Source: Janibacter massiliensis (lineage in GTDB: Bacteria; Actinomycetota; Actinomycetes; Actinomycetales; Dermatophilaceae). From it: a stretch of 64,000 bases of DNA. Positions 18,556 to 27,117 of this stretch are shown in pieces; positions within the stretch are counted from its first letter, which is position 1; each line of letters starts with the position of its first letter. The position numbers were made by a program, and so were the translations under genes. The notes beneath the pieces are model-generated. The model was not told the DNA's origin and ran no database searches. It worked only from the letters and a program-made list of their open reading frames with translations. The stretch is from positions 1,825,752-1,889,751 of the forward strand of contig NZ_LT985196.1 of assembly GCF_900289115.1 (NCBI RefSeq). Direction: 5' to 3'.

Positions 18556-19805
18556 GGCCGGACCTCCTGCTCCTTGCCGACGACGGTGATTCCGGACTCG
18601 GTCACGACGAAGCCGCGTGCGAGGTCGTGCTCGTGGTCGACACCGATGGTCGTCCCCTCCGGGACCACGACGTTCTTGTCGATGATCGCCCTGCGGACCT
18701 GGGCGTGCCGACCGACCCGTACGCCGTCGAGGAGGACGGAGTCGTTGACCGTCGCGTAGCTGCGGACGAAGACGCGTGGCGAGAGGACGCTGTTGTCGAC
18801 GCGGCTGCCGGAGACGACGACGCCGGGGGAGACCATCGAGTTGAGCGCTCCGCCGAACCCGCCGGTGTCGCCGTGGACGAACTTCGCCGGCGGATGGATG
18901 CCCGGGTCGGTGAAGATCGGCCACGCCTCGTTGTAGAGGTTGAAGATCGGGTGGATCGACGTGAGGTCCATGTGCGCCTCGTAGTACGAGTCGATCGTCC
19001 CCACGTCGCGCCAGTACCCGCGGTCGCGGTCGGTGGCCCCGGGGACGACGTTGTCCTTGAAGTCGTACGCCCACGCGTCGCCGGTCGCGACGAAGGCCGG
19101 GACGATGTCCCCGCCCATGTCGTGCTTGCTGCCCTCGCGGTGGTGGTCCTCCGTCACCGCCCGCTCGAGCACGTCGGCGTCGAAGACGTAGTTGCCCATC
19201 GAGGCGAAGATCTCGTCGGGTGCGTCGGGCAGGCCAGAGGTCTCCTTCGGCTTCTCGCGGAAGGCGGCGATGCGACGCGGCTCGGCGGGATCGACCTCGA
19301 TGACCCCGAACTGGTCGGACATCGCGATCGGCTGGCGGATGGCCGCGACGGTGACGCCCGCGCCCGTCTCCACGTGCTGCTGGATCATCTGGGAGAAGTC
19401 CATCCGGTACACGTGGTCCGCGCCGACGACGATGACGATGTCGGGCCGCTCGTCGTGGATCGTGTTCAGGCTCTGGAAGATCGCGTCGGCGCTGCCGAGG
19501 TACCACGACTTGCCGCGCCGCTGCTGGGCCGGGATCGGGGCGACGTAGTGGCCGAGCATCGTCGGCATCCGCCACGTCTTCGTCACGTGCCGGTCGAGGC
19601 TGTGGGACTTGTACTGCGTGAGGACGACGACCTTGAGGCAGCCGGAGTTGACGACGTTGCTCAGGGCGAAGTCGATGAGGCGGTACTGACCACCGAACGG
19701 GACCGCGGGCTTGGCCCGGTCGGCCGTCAGCGGCATCAGCCGTTTGCCCTCCCCTCCGGCGAGGACGATCGCGAGCACCTTCGGTCCACCGGAGCGGTAT
19801 GGCAT
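18552..19805 (-). CDS. glgC: Glucose-1-phosphate adenylyltransferase GlgC
   Basis: ADP-glucose pyrophosphorylase (417 residues) making the sugar donor for glycogen or maltose-1-phosphate synthesis. The nucleotidyl-transferase domain has [20 protein letters not shown] and [10 protein letters not shown]. Substrate residues follow in [12 protein letters not shown], and a left-handed beta-helix forms the C-terminus. It is divergent from the GlgA/GlgM gene across 61 bp. TAGGTT lies six bases before the ATG; a GGAGG also precedes it but too closely for a normal ribosome site. Confidence 0.96.
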   Translation of the reverse strand: MPYRSGGPKVLAIVLAGGEGKRLMPLTADRAKPAVPFGGQYRLIDFALSNVVNSGCLKVVVLTQYKSHSLDRHVTKTWRMPTMLGHYVAPIPAQQRRGKSWYLGSADAIFQSLNTIHDERPDIVIVVGADHVYRMDFSQMIQQHVETGAGVTVAAIRQPIAMSDQFGVIEVDPAEPRRIAAFREKPKETSGLPDAPDEIFASMGNYVFDADVLERAVTEDHHREGSKHDMGGDIVPAFVATGDAWAYDFKDNVVPGATDRDRGYWRDVGTIDSYYEAHMDLTSIHPIFNLYNEAWPIFTDPGIHPPAKFVHGDTGGFGGALNSMVSPGVVVSGSRVDNSVLSPRVFVRSYATVNDSVLLDGVRVGRHAQVRRAIIDKNVVVPEGTTIGVDHEHDLARGFVVTESGITVVGKEQEVRP

Positions 19806-19811
19806 GCCTCC

Positions 19812-19817
19812 AACCTA
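19812..19817 (-). promoter_or_regulatory. -10 box for leaderless glgC
   Basis: TAGGTT with spacer GGAGGC before the ATG at 19805. The box lies about 40 bp from the opposing glgA box. Confidence 0.5.
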
Positions 19818-19854
19818 CGACCGTGGTGGCGTCCGCGCACACCCCGTCCGGGTC

Positions 19855-19860
19855 TAGATT
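19855..19860 (+). promoter_or_regulatory. -10 box for leaderless glgA/glgM
   Basis: TAGATT with spacer CAGGAC before the GTG at 19867. It confirms the GTG as the start. Confidence 0.55.
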
Positions 19861-19866
19861 CAGGAC

Positions 19867-21081
19867 GTGCGCATCGACATCCTCAGCAAGGAGTACCCCC
19901 CCGAGATCTACGGCGGAGCCGGGGTGCACGTGGCCGAGCTGACCCGGGCGCTGCGCCGTCGGGACGACGTCGACGTGCGGGTCCGGGCCTTCGGGGGAGA
20001 TCGCGACGAGGCGGGCACGTGGTCGTACGCCGAGGATGCCCGGCTGCGGGCCGCGAACGCGGCGCTCGCCACGATGGGGGTCGACCTGGCGATGGCGGCC
20101 GACGTCGTCGCCTCACCCGACGGCGCGCCGGCCGCCGACCTCGTGCACTCGCACACCTGGTACGCCAACCTCGGCGGGCACGTCGCCAGCCTGCTCGGCG
20201 GCGTGCCGCACGTCGTCTCGGCCCACTCCCTCGAGCCCCTGCGCCCGTGGAAGGCCGAGCAGCTCGGCGGGGGCTACCGGCTGTCGTCCTGGATCGAGCG
20301 GACGGCGTACCTGTCCGCGGCCCGGATCATCGCGGTCTCCGCCGGGATGCGGGCGGACATCCTGCGGGCGTACCCCGACGTCGACCCCGAGCGCGTCGAG
20401 GTCGTCCACAACGGGATCGACACGCAGCTCTGGCGCCCGGTCCAGGACCCGGACGCCCTGCGTGCCCTCGGGATCGACCCGGACGCACCGACGGTGGTGT
20501 TCGTCGGTCGGATCACCCGGCAGAAGGGCCTGCCGTACCTCCTGCGGGCCCTCGCCCAGCTACCTCCGCAGGTGCAGGTCGTCCTCTGCGCGGGGGCACC
20601 CGACACCCCCGAGATCAAGGCCGAGGCCGAGGGGCTCATCGCCGAGCTGCGGACCGAGCGCGAGGGCATCGTGTGGATCAGCGAGATGCTCCCGCGAGAG
20701 AAGGTCGTGGCGATCCTGTCCGCCGCCACCGTCTTCGTCTGCCCCTCGGTGTACGAGCCGCTCGGCATCGTCAACCTCGAGGCGATGGCGTGCGGCCTGC
20801 CCGTCGTCGGGACCGCCACCGGCGGTATCCCCGAGGTCGTGCTCGACGGGACGACCGGGTGGCTCGTGCCGATCGAGCAGGTCGACGACGGGACCGGGAC
20901 GCCGGTCGACCCGGACCGCTTCGTCTCCGACCTCGCGGCCGCGCTCACGGACGCGGTGTCGGACCCCGAGCGGGCGCGGCGGCTCGGTGCGGCGGGTCGC
21001 GAGCGGGCGGTCGAGCACTTCTCCTGGGACGCGATCGCGGAGACGACGGTCGGCGTCTACCGCAGGGCCCTCGCGGGCTGA
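19867..21081 (+). CDS. glgA: GT4 glycogen synthase / maltose-1-phosphate synthase
   Basis: GT-B glycosyltransferase of family 4 (404 residues). The N-terminus IDILSKEYPPEIYGGAGVHV gives the nucleotide loop, and the C-terminal donor site has VGRITRQKG and SVYEPLGIVNLEAMACG. The short actinobacterial type, divergent from glgC, corresponds to the mycobacterial enzyme shown to make alpha-maltose-1-phosphate from ADP-glucose (GlgM), so glgM may be the better name. GlgE and branching genes are not in the window. Confidence 0.92.
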   Translation: MRIDILSKEYPPEIYGGAGVHVAELTRALRRRDDVDVRVRAFGGDRDEAGTWSYAEDARLRAANAALATMGVDLAMAADVVASPDGAPAADLVHSHTWYANLGGHVASLLGGVPHVVSAHSLEPLRPWKAEQLGGGYRLSSWIERTAYLSAARIIAVSAGMRADILRAYPDVDPERVEVVHNGIDTQLWRPVQDPDALRALGIDPDAPTVVFVGRITRQKGLPYLLRALAQLPPQVQVVLCAGAPDTPEIKAEAEGLIAELRTEREGIVWISEMLPREKVVAILSAATVFVCPSVYEPLGIVNLEAMACGLPVVGTATGGIPEVVLDGTTGWLVPIEQVDDGTGTPVDPDRFVSDLAAALTDAVSDPERARRLGAAGRERAVEHFSWDAIAETTVGVYRRALAG

Positions 21082-21088
21082 GCCCGCG
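21072..21088. terminator. Hairpin with a stop codon as its loop
   Basis: CGCGGGC and GCCCGCG form a perfect 7-bp stem whose three-base loop is the TGA stop of the glgA/glgM gene. It sits between convergent genes. Confidence 0.55.
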
Positions 21089-21091
21089 GCG

Positions 21092-21850
21092 TCAGGAGCG
21101 CCAGCCGGCCGCGATCGCGACGGCGGCGTTCGTCGCGTCCTCGAGGTGGCGCAGCGCCCGCCCCCGCAGCCGACGGATCGCGGCGTCCCGTTCACCGTGG
21201 TGGACGGCGGTCAGCGCCCCGCTCGGCGCGGAGACGGCCGCGTCGCACACCGCGACGACCGTCCCGGCGCGGGTGATGGTCTCCAGCGCGCGCCGGTCGA
21301 TGCCCGGCGGCAGGCCCCAGGACGCCCCGACGGCGCTGTCCCGCAGGTCGTCGACGAGCGCGCCGACGAAGGGCGTGCCGCCGATCCGCTCGAGGTCGAG
21401 CGTCGCCTCCCGCAGGTCGCTCGCCAAGGCGCGGCCGGACTCCCGGACGTCGAGGGCCTCGACCCGGTGCCGGGGGACTGGATCGGCGTCCGCGCGGTGG
21501 ACCTGGATCCGGGTGCCGCGGTCGCCCGCGGGCCCGTACCCGGAGGCGGCGACGACGAGCACGGTCCCGGTCATCGGGAAGAGCACCGCGCCGCCTGCGT
21601 CGACGACCTCGGCGACGACACCGGCCGGTGCACGCAGCAGCGGGCTCGGTGCGCCGTCCTCGGGGAGGACGGCGAGGGCGGCGCGTTCCCCCAACGCGTG
21701 CAACCCGGCGACGAGCTCCGCATCGAGTCCCGCGACGTCGTCCGCGACCGCCAGGCCGGCGGCGGCGGCCGCCGCGGGGTCGACGCCCGGCCGGTTCCAG
21801 CCGACCGTCGCCCACAGGGCGAGACGGACGGCGGCGGGCAGGTCGAGCAC
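21092..21850 (-). CDS. Conserved hypothetical protein
   Basis: A 252-residue soluble protein I do not recognise. It opens with LDLPAAVRLALWATVGWNRPG, is Ala/Leu-rich and helical at first, and has a central beta-rich stretch (GGAVLFPMTGTVLVVAASGYG). There is no signal peptide, membrane helix or obvious catalytic motif; an Asp/Arg-rich C-terminal half ends in the Ala-rich RHLEDATNAAVAIAAGWRS. The GTG at 21850 is fixed by TACGAT six bases upstream. It is convergent with the glgA gene and divergent, over 57 bp, from an ABC ATPase. Confidence 0.75.
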   Translation of the reverse strand: MLDLPAAVRLALWATVGWNRPGVDPAAAAAAGLAVADDVAGLDAELVAGLHALGERAALAVLPEDGAPSPLLRAPAGVVAEVVDAGGAVLFPMTGTVLVVAASGYGPAGDRGTRIQVHRADADPVPRHRVEALDVRESGRALASDLREATLDLERIGGTPFVGALVDDLRDSAVGASWGLPPGIDRRALETITRAGTVVAVCDAAVSAPSGALTAVHHGERDAAIRRLRGRALRHLEDATNAAVAIAAGWRS

Positions 21851-21856
21851 CGCGGC

Positions 21857-21862
21857 ATCGTA
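21857..21862 (-). promoter_or_regulatory. -10 box for leaderless hypothetical gene
   Basis: TACGAT, six bases before the GTG at 21850; it defines the start of the unknown protein. Confidence 0.5.
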
Positions 21863-21894
21863 GGCGGGGCCCCCTGGGGGCGAGCCGCGGCGGC

Positions 21895-21900
21895 TAGGGT
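21895..21900 (+). promoter_or_regulatory. -10 box for leaderless ABC ATPase
   Basis: TAGGGT, seven bases before the ATG at 21908, back to back with the minus-strand box at 21857-21862. Confidence 0.55.
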
Positions 21901-21907
21901 CGAGGTC

Positions 21908-22699
21908 ATGACTGACGTCCTCGCCTTCGCCGGAGTGAGCGTCCGACGCGGCGGTGCGACCCTCGTCGAGGGGATCGACTGGGAGGTCGAGGAGGGCCAG
22001 CGCTGGGTCGTGCTCGGACCGAACGGTGCGGGCAAGACGACCCTGCTGCAGCTCGCGGCCGGGCGCCTGCATCCCTCCGCCGGTGTGGCCGGCGTCCTGG
22101 GCGAGGTCCTGGGCGCGGTCGACGTCTTCGACCTCCGGCCCCGGATCGGCCTCGCCAGCGCCGCCCTCGCCGAGGCCATCCCGGCCTCCGAGACCGTGCG
22201 CGACGTCGTCGTCACCGCCTCCTGGGGGGTCGTCGGCCGGTGGCGCGAGCCGTACGACGATCTCGACCACGCCCGCGCCGCAGGGCTGCTCGAGGCGCTC
22301 GGCGCCGAGCATCTTGCGGGACGGACGTACGGCACCCTGTCCGAGGGGGAGCGCAAGCGGGTGCAGATCGCCCGTGCCCTCATGACCGATCCCGAGCTGC
22401 TCCTGCTCGACGAGCCGGCCGCCGGGCTGGACCTCGCCGGCCGCGAGGACCTCGTCGCCCGGCTGGGCGCGATCGCCGGCGACGTGGAGGCCCCGGCCCT
22501 CGTCCTCGTGACCCACCACGTCGAGGAGATCCCGCCGCACTTCACCGACGTGCTGCTCCTGCGCGAGGGGCGGGTCGTCGCACAGGGACCGATCGAGCTC
22601 GCGCTCACGGCGGAGAACCTGTCGGCGACGTTCGGCCTTCCGCTGTCGCTCGAACGCTCCGGCAACCGCTGGTTCGCCCGGGCCCGCACGGCAGACTGA
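21908..22699 (+). CDS. Stand-alone ABC ATP-binding protein
   Basis: A 263-residue ABC ATPase with Walker A GPNGAGKTT (about 38-46), the signature LSEGERKRVQ and Walker B LLLLDEPAAGLD, then VTHHVEEIPP. The signature has Ser-Glu-Gly instead of the common Ser-Gly-Gly, as in ModF-like ATPases. No permease or binding protein is adjacent, so it may act in repair or regulation, or pair with a distant permease. NfeD and SPFH genes follow in the same direction. Confidence 0.88.
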   Translation: MTDVLAFAGVSVRRGGATLVEGIDWEVEEGQRWVVLGPNGAGKTTLLQLAAGRLHPSAGVAGVLGEVLGAVDVFDLRPRIGLASAALAEAIPASETVRDVVVTASWGVVGRWREPYDDLDHARAAGLLEALGAEHLAGRTYGTLSEGERKRVQIARALMTDPELLLLDEPAAGLDLAGREDLVARLGAIAGDVEAPALVLVTHHVEEIPPHFTDVLLLREGRVVAQGPIELALTAENLSATFGLPLSLERSGNRWFARARTAD

Positions 22700-22731
22700 G
22701 GGACGACCGCACCCGGCAGGAGGGACTCACG

Positions 22732-23193
22732 ATGGAGTGGATGGACCAGAACGGCTGGCTGGCGTGGATGGGGCTCGCGCTCGTGCTCGTCGCCATCGAG
22801 GCGATGACCGTCGACCTCGTGTTCGTCATGCTCGCGGGCGGCGCGGTTGCCGCGGCGATCGTCGCCGCGCTGGGCGGGGGACTCGTGCTGCAGGTGGTCG
22901 TCGCCGTCGTCGTGGCGCTCCTGCTCGTCGGGGTCGTCCGCCCGATCGCCAAGCGACAGCTGACCCGGCCGGGAGATTCCGGCCCGATCGGGGCGGCGGC
23001 GCTCGTCGGCCGGGAGGCCCGCGTCCTCGAGCCGGTGACCGAGGTCGACGGCCGTGTGCGTCTGGCCGGCGAGACGTGGAGCGCGCGCGTGCCCGACGAC
23101 GTCCGCCGGATCGAACCGGGCGAGGAGGTCCGGGTCCTGCGCATCGAGGGTGCGGTCGCCGTCGTCGTCCCGGAGGAGCCCGGCGCCCGCTGA
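22732..23193 (+). CDS. NfeD family membrane protein
   Basis: A 153-residue short NfeD protein: three membrane helices in residues 8-75, then a soluble OB-fold domain (about 90-150) with GREARVLEPVTEVDGRVRLAGETW. NfeD proteins partner with SPFH proteins in membrane microdomains, and the SPFH gene follows 84 bp downstream. The ATG at 22732 follows AGGAGGG. The protease domain of long NfeD forms is absent. Confidence 0.9.
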   Translation: MEWMDQNGWLAWMGLALVLVAIEAMTVDLVFVMLAGGAVAAAIVAALGGGLVLQVVVAVVVALLLVGVVRPIAKRQLTRPGDSGPIGAAALVGREARVLEPVTEVDGRVRLAGETWSARVPDDVRRIEPGEEVRVLRIEGAVAVVVPEEPGAR

Positions 23194-23277
23194 CGTCGTC
23201 GGGGCCGTCCGACATACTGATCACGGTCGGCTCGCCCGGCCCACCGCTCGCGGTGTCGTCGATCTCAAGGGGGATCC

Positions 23278-24489
23278 ATGGAGTTCGTCATCCCGGTGTT
23301 CCTGCTCGCGCTCGTGCTGTTCGGGCTCGTGCTCCTGTTCAAGACCGTGCGGATCGTGCCGCAGCAGACCTCGCTCATCATCGAGCGGCTCGGCAAGTAC
23401 CACCGCACGCTCGAGGGCGGCATCCACATCCTCGTGCCGTTCGTCGACAAGGTCCGGGCGAACATCGACCTGCGCGAGCAGGTCGTGTCCTTCCCGCCGC
23501 AGCCGGTGATCACCTCCGACAACCTCGTCGTCAACATCGACACCGTCATCTACTACACGGTGATCGACGCGAAGTCGGCCGTGTACGAGATCGCGAACTT
23601 CATCCAGGGCATCGAGCAGCTGACGGTGACGACGCTCCGCAACGTCATCGGTTCGCTGGACCTGGAGCAGACCCTCACCAGCCGCGACCAGATCAACAGC
23701 CAGCTCCGCGGGGCCCTCGACGAGGCGACCGGCCGTTGGGGGATCCGGGTCAACCGCGTCGAGCTGAAGTCCATCGACCCGCCGATGTCGGTCCAGGAGT
23801 CGATGGAGAAGCAGATGAAGGCCGAGCGTGACCGCCGCGCCGCCATCCTCAACGCCGAGGGCGTCAAGCAGTCCCAGATCCTCACCGCCGAGGGTGACAA
23901 GCAGTCGGCGATCCTGCGCGCCGAGGGTTCGGCCCAGGCCCGGGTTCTCGAGGCGCAGGGTCAGGCCCGCGCCATCAAGCAGGTCTTCGACGCCATCCAC
24001 CGGGGGAAGCCGACCCAGCGGCTGCTCGCGTACCAGTACCTGCAGGTCCTTCCGCAGATCGCTCGCGGCGACAGCAACAAGATGTGGATCGTCCCGAGCG
24101 AGCTGACCGACGCCCTGCGCAGCATCGGCGGGGCCCTCGGCAGCACGCCGGACGGCCAGCCGCCGAACCTCGACGACGACGCGTGGGTCGAGCCGGAGGG
24201 GTCGGACGAGGACGCCTTCGCCGACATGGCCCTCGAGGACCCCGCGAAGGCTCTGGCCGAGGCCCGGGGCCAGGCCGGTCGCGCCAGCAAGGAGGCGAGC
24301 GAGCACGCGACGCCGGTCGGCCGGGTGCAGCCGGCGGCGACCCCCGACCCGAACGTGCCGCCCCTGCCGCCGGAGACCTCGGCGCCGGTCGCGCCCCAGC
24401 CGCCGGTCGCGGTCGAGCCGGCGGACATGCCGCCGCCCGTGGAGCGCCCCGCGGGGCCGCCGGCGACCCCCGGGACGCCCGGCCTCTGA
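23278..24489 (+). CDS. SPFH/Band 7 (stomatin/QmcA-like) protein
   Basis: A 403-residue membrane scaffold protein: an N-terminal helix (2-22), an SPFH domain (about 23-180) with RIVPQQTSLIIERLGKYHRT, a helical region rich in Ala/Glu/Gln (about 180-250) that drives oligomerisation, then a long disordered tail. The tail has an acidic patch (PEGSDEDAFADMALED) and ends in over 60 Pro/Ala/Val-rich residues. Together with NfeD it likely organises membrane microdomains and quality control. The tail is longer than in Escherichia coli QmcA. Confidence 0.92.
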   Translation: MEFVIPVFLLALVLFGLVLLFKTVRIVPQQTSLIIERLGKYHRTLEGGIHILVPFVDKVRANIDLREQVVSFPPQPVITSDNLVVNIDTVIYYTVIDAKSAVYEIANFIQGIEQLTVTTLRNVIGSLDLEQTLTSRDQINSQLRGALDEATGRWGIRVNRVELKSIDPPMSVQESMEKQMKAERDRRAAILNAEGVKQSQILTAEGDKQSAILRAEGSAQARVLEAQGQARAIKQVFDAIHRGKPTQRLLAYQYLQVLPQIARGDSNKMWIVPSELTDALRSIGGALGSTPDGQPPNLDDDAWVEPEGSDEDAFADMALEDPAKALAEARGQAGRASKEASEHATPVGRVQPAATPDPNVPPLPPETSAPVAPQPPVAVEPADMPPPVERPAGPPATPGTPGL

Positions 24490-24530
24490 CGCACGCAGCG
24501 CCCCCGCGGCTACGACGCCCGGCCCCCGAC

Positions 24531-24536
24531 TAGGGT
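24531..24536 (+). promoter_or_regulatory. -10 box for leaderless TSUP gene
   Basis: TAGGGT, spacer GGCCGG, then GTG at 24543. Confidence 0.55.
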
Positions 24537-24542
24537 GGCCGG

Positions 24543-25322
24543 GTGTCCGGCGTCGAGATCCTCATCGTGCTCGTCGCCGCCGTGTGGGCCGGCCTCATCA
24601 ACACGGTCGTCGGCTCCGGGACGCTGGTCACCTTCCCCGCGCTCCTGCTCGTCGGGATCCCGCCGCTCACCGCGAACGCCTCGAACGGGCTTGGCCTCCT
24701 CGGCGGTGGCGTATCGGGGATGTGGGGCTACCGCCGCGAGCTGTCCACCAGTGCGGCGCGGGTGCTGCGGCTCCTCCCGTGGGCGCTGCTCGGTGGCGCG
24801 ACCGGCGCGGTCCTCCTTCTCGCCCTCCCGCCGCAGGTGTTCGAGGTCGCCGTCCCGGTGCTCATCCTCCTGGGGCTCGCGCTCGTCGTCCTCGGCCCGC
24901 GGATCCAGGAATGGGTACGCCGTCACCACCACGAGGGGAACGAGGGGGCCGGAGAGCCCGCATGGATGCGCCGGCTGCTGCCGGTGGGTGTCGGGCTCGT
25001 CGGGGTGTACGGCGGGTACTTCGGAGCGGCGCAGGGCGTGATCCTCATGGGGGTGCTCGGCGTCCTCGTCGCCCTGCCGCTGCAGGTCCTCAACGGCTGG
25101 AAGAACCTCCTGGCGACCGCGAACAACGCGGCGTCCTCGCTCGTCTTCCTCGTTCTCCGGCCGGGTCTGGTTCGCTGGGACGTCGTCGGGGTCCTCGTGA
25201 TCGGCTCGCTCGTCGGCGGTTGGCTCGGCGCCCGGGTCGGTCGGCGACTGCCGCCGACCGTGCTGCGGGCGGTCATCGTCCTCGTGGGGCTCGTCGGCAT
25301 CGCCGTGGCGGTGGGCCGCTGA
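24543..25322 (+). CDS. TSUP family (TauE/SafE) permease
   Basis: A 259-residue permease with about eight membrane helices in two homologous halves. Each half begins with a family loop: GLINTVVGSGTLVTFPALL in the first and VYGGYFGAAQGVILMGVLG in the second. TSUP proteins export sulfite, sulfoacetate or other organosulfur anions. The GTG start follows a leaderless-type -10 box, and the stop overlaps the downstream methyltransferase gene. The substrate is not evident; no taurine or sulfonate genes lie nearby. Confidence 0.9.
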   Translation: MSGVEILIVLVAAVWAGLINTVVGSGTLVTFPALLLVGIPPLTANASNGLGLLGGGVSGMWGYRRELSTSAARVLRLLPWALLGGATGAVLLLALPPQVFEVAVPVLILLGLALVVLGPRIQEWVRRHHHEGNEGAGEPAWMRRLLPVGVGLVGVYGGYFGAAQGVILMGVLGVLVALPLQVLNGWKNLLATANNAASSLVFLVLRPGLVRWDVVGVLVIGSLVGGWLGARVGRRLPPTVLRAVIVLVGLVGIAVAVGR

Positions 25323-26137
25323 TGCCGACCGTCCTCACCGACCCGCACGACGACCGCCTCGCCGACTACGTGAGCCTCACGGACGTCGCCCTCCGTCGCG
25401 TCCTCGAGCCGGAGGGCGGGCTCTACGTCGCCGAGTCGGAGAAGGTCATCCGACGCGCGCTGGCCGCCGGTCACCGGCCGCGCAGCTACCTCATGGCCGC
25501 CCGGTGGCTCGAGGACCTCGAGGACGTCGTCGCACAGGCCGAGGCCGCAGGCGTGCCCGTGTACGTCGGAGAACCGGACGTCATCGAGGGAATCACCGGC
25601 TTCCACCTGCACCGCGGTGCTCTTGCGTCGATGCACCGTCCCGTCCTGCCCCCGGTCGCGGAGGTCGTCGCCGACGCCCGGCGGGTGCTCGTCGTCGAGG
25701 ACGTCGTCGACCACACGAACGTCGGTGCGGTCTTCCGGTCCGCGGCGGGCCTGGGGGTCGATGCCATCCTCGTCACCCCGCGGTGCGCCGATCCGCTCTA
25801 CCGGCGCTCGGTCCGGGTGTCGATGGGCACGGTCTTCCAGGTGCCGTGGACGCGCATCGACCCCTGGCCCGGCGGCGTCGAGGTGCTGCGCGACCTCGGC
25901 TTCACCGTGGCCGCGCTCGCCCTCGCCGACGATGCGATCACACTCGACGAGCTCGCGGCCGACCCACCGGAGCGTCTCGCGCTCGTCCTGGGGACGGAGG
26001 GCGACGGCCTGTCCCGCAGGACGGTCGCGGCGGCGGACGTCACCGTGACGATCCCCATGGCCGGGGGAGTGGACTCGCTCAACGTGGCGGCGGCAGGCGC
26101 CGTGGCCGCGTGGGCCCTGCGCCTGCCGCCGTCCTGA
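25322..26137 (+). CDS. SpoU/TrmH family RNA 2'-O-methyltransferase
   Basis: A 271-residue SPOUT methyltransferase. An N-terminal substrate-binding domain (about 1-105) with VAESEKVIRRAL precedes the trefoil-knot catalytic domain. Its three motifs are DHTNVGAVFRSAAGLG, VLGTEGDGL and IPMAGGVDSLNVAAAGAV. It modifies ribose in rRNA or tRNA; the exact nucleotide cannot be deduced, and the gene is not next to cysS or a ribosomal operon. The ATG overlaps the TSUP stop. Confidence 0.94.
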   Translation: MPTVLTDPHDDRLADYVSLTDVALRRVLEPEGGLYVAESEKVIRRALAAGHRPRSYLMAARWLEDLEDVVAQAEAAGVPVYVGEPDVIEGITGFHLHRGALASMHRPVLPPVAEVVADARRVLVVEDVVDHTNVGAVFRSAAGLGVDAILVTPRCADPLYRRSVRVSMGTVFQVPWTRIDPWPGGVEVLRDLGFTVAALALADDAITLDELAADPPERLALVLGTEGDGLSRRTVAAADVTVTIPMAGGVDSLNVAAAGAVAAWALRLPPS

Positions 26138-26149
26138 CGCGGTGGGAGG

Positions 26150-26710
26150 TCAGGCCTCGCGCGGAGGCTCCGCGTACGTCCCGGTGATCGTGCCGCGCGC
26201 GATCGTGTGGGAGAGGTACTGGAAGGCCGCCGCCGTCGGGGTGCTGGAGTCCCGGATGTCGAGGTCCGCGGTGTCGAGCGCGTGGACGGCGAAGACGTAC
26301 CGGTGGGCCCGGTCTCCGGGAGGCGGGCAGGGCCCGAGGTAGTCGCGGCCGCCCATGTCGTTGGCCAGGGTGAAGGCGCCGCGGGGCAGCTCGTCGCCGT
26401 CGAGCGTGCCTGCGTCGACCTCGAGCTCGGTGCACGAGGCCGGCAGGCCGATGACGGCCCAGTGCCAGAAGCCGGCCGGCGTCGGTGCGTCGGGGTCGAA
26501 GCACGTGACGACGAAGGACTCGGTCTCCTCGGGGAAGCCGGACCACGCCAGGTGCGGGGACATGTTCGCGCCGGGGTAACCGCCGTCGTCGTAGACGTGG
26601 CGGTCGGGCAGGGTGGCGCCGTCCTCGAAGGACTCGCTCGTCACGGCGAACGAGGGGACGGTCGGGAGCAGCTCGTAGGGGTCGGGTGCGACAGGTCGGT
26701 CGAGTGCCAT
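26150..26710 (-). CDS. YbhB/YbcL family PEBP (RKIP-like) protein
   Basis: A 186-residue phosphatidylethanolamine-binding-protein fold with the signature FDPDAPTPAGFWHWAVIGLP, the ligand-pocket NMSPHLAWSG and the later ANDMGGRDYLGPCPPPGDRAHRY. Bacterial members are cytoplasmic here, since there is no signal peptide, and mostly uncharacterised. The ATG at 26710 has TAGGGT six bases upstream. It is convergent with the SpoU gene. Confidence 0.93.
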   Translation of the reverse strand: MALDRPVAPDPYELLPTVPSFAVTSESFEDGATLPDRHVYDDGGYPGANMSPHLAWSGFPEETESFVVTCFDPDAPTPAGFWHWAVIGLPASCTELEVDAGTLDGDELPRGAFTLANDMGGRDYLGPCPPPGDRAHRYVFAVHALDTADLDIRDSSTPTAAAFQYLSHTIARGTITGTYAEPPREA

Positions 26711-26716
26711 GCCACG

Positions 26717-26722
26717 ACCCTA
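26717..26722 (-). promoter_or_regulatory. -10 box for leaderless PEBP gene
   Basis: TAGGGT, spacer CGTGGC, then ATG at 26710. Confidence 0.5.
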
Positions 26723-26733
26723 TGAGATCCGCG

Positions 26734-27117
26734 TCACCTGACGAGGCGATCGAGCAGCGTGTCGATCTCTGCCGCAGGGTCGAGCGTCAGACCGCTGTGG
26801 ACCGCTGAGGGACGCAGGACCGTGCTGCGGGGGGCGCTGAGCCAGCCGAAGCGACGTCCGGGCGTCGGAAGATCGGGACGGCCGGCGCCGGCAATCCCTC
26901 GGCACACGTCGTCGACGACGACGAGCGCGGCGTCCAGGGCATCGAGGTCGAGGGACGGGAAGGCCGCGGCGAGCCGCTCTCGATCCAGGTGCGCGCCCAC
27001 GGCGAGGTGGTCGGCGGCCTGGCAGTGCAGGACGACCCCCACGTTGAGATGCTCATCCCGGTCGGCCCGCGGCACGCAGCGCAGGACGACGTACTGGTAC
27101 GGGAGGAGATCGCTCAT
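26734..27117 (-). CDS. DUF3037 family protein
   Basis: A 127-residue DUF3037 protein with PYQYVVLRCVPRADRDEHLNVGVVLHC near the N-terminus and FGWLSAPRSTVLRPSAVHSGLT near the C-terminus. Its ATG overlaps the HipA-like gene stop (ATGA). The kinase/DUF3037 gene pair recurs in many bacteria, so the products probably act together, perhaps as partner or substrate. No DNA-binding motif is visible, so it is not a HipB-type antitoxin. Confidence 0.88.
   Translation of the reverse strand: MSDLLPYQYVVLRCVPRADRDEHLNVGVVLHCQAADHLAVGAHLDRERLAAAFPSLDLDALDAALVVVDDVCRGIAGAGRPDLPTPGRRFGWLSAPRSTVLRPSAVHSGLTLDPAAEIDTLLDRLVR

Noticed and set aside
18627-21863. Plus-strand open frame of 1,078 codons
   Set aside because: It is antisense to glgC and runs through the glgA/glgM gene in another frame; composition is Arg/Pro/Gly-rich, as expected of shadow frames in GC-rich DNA.
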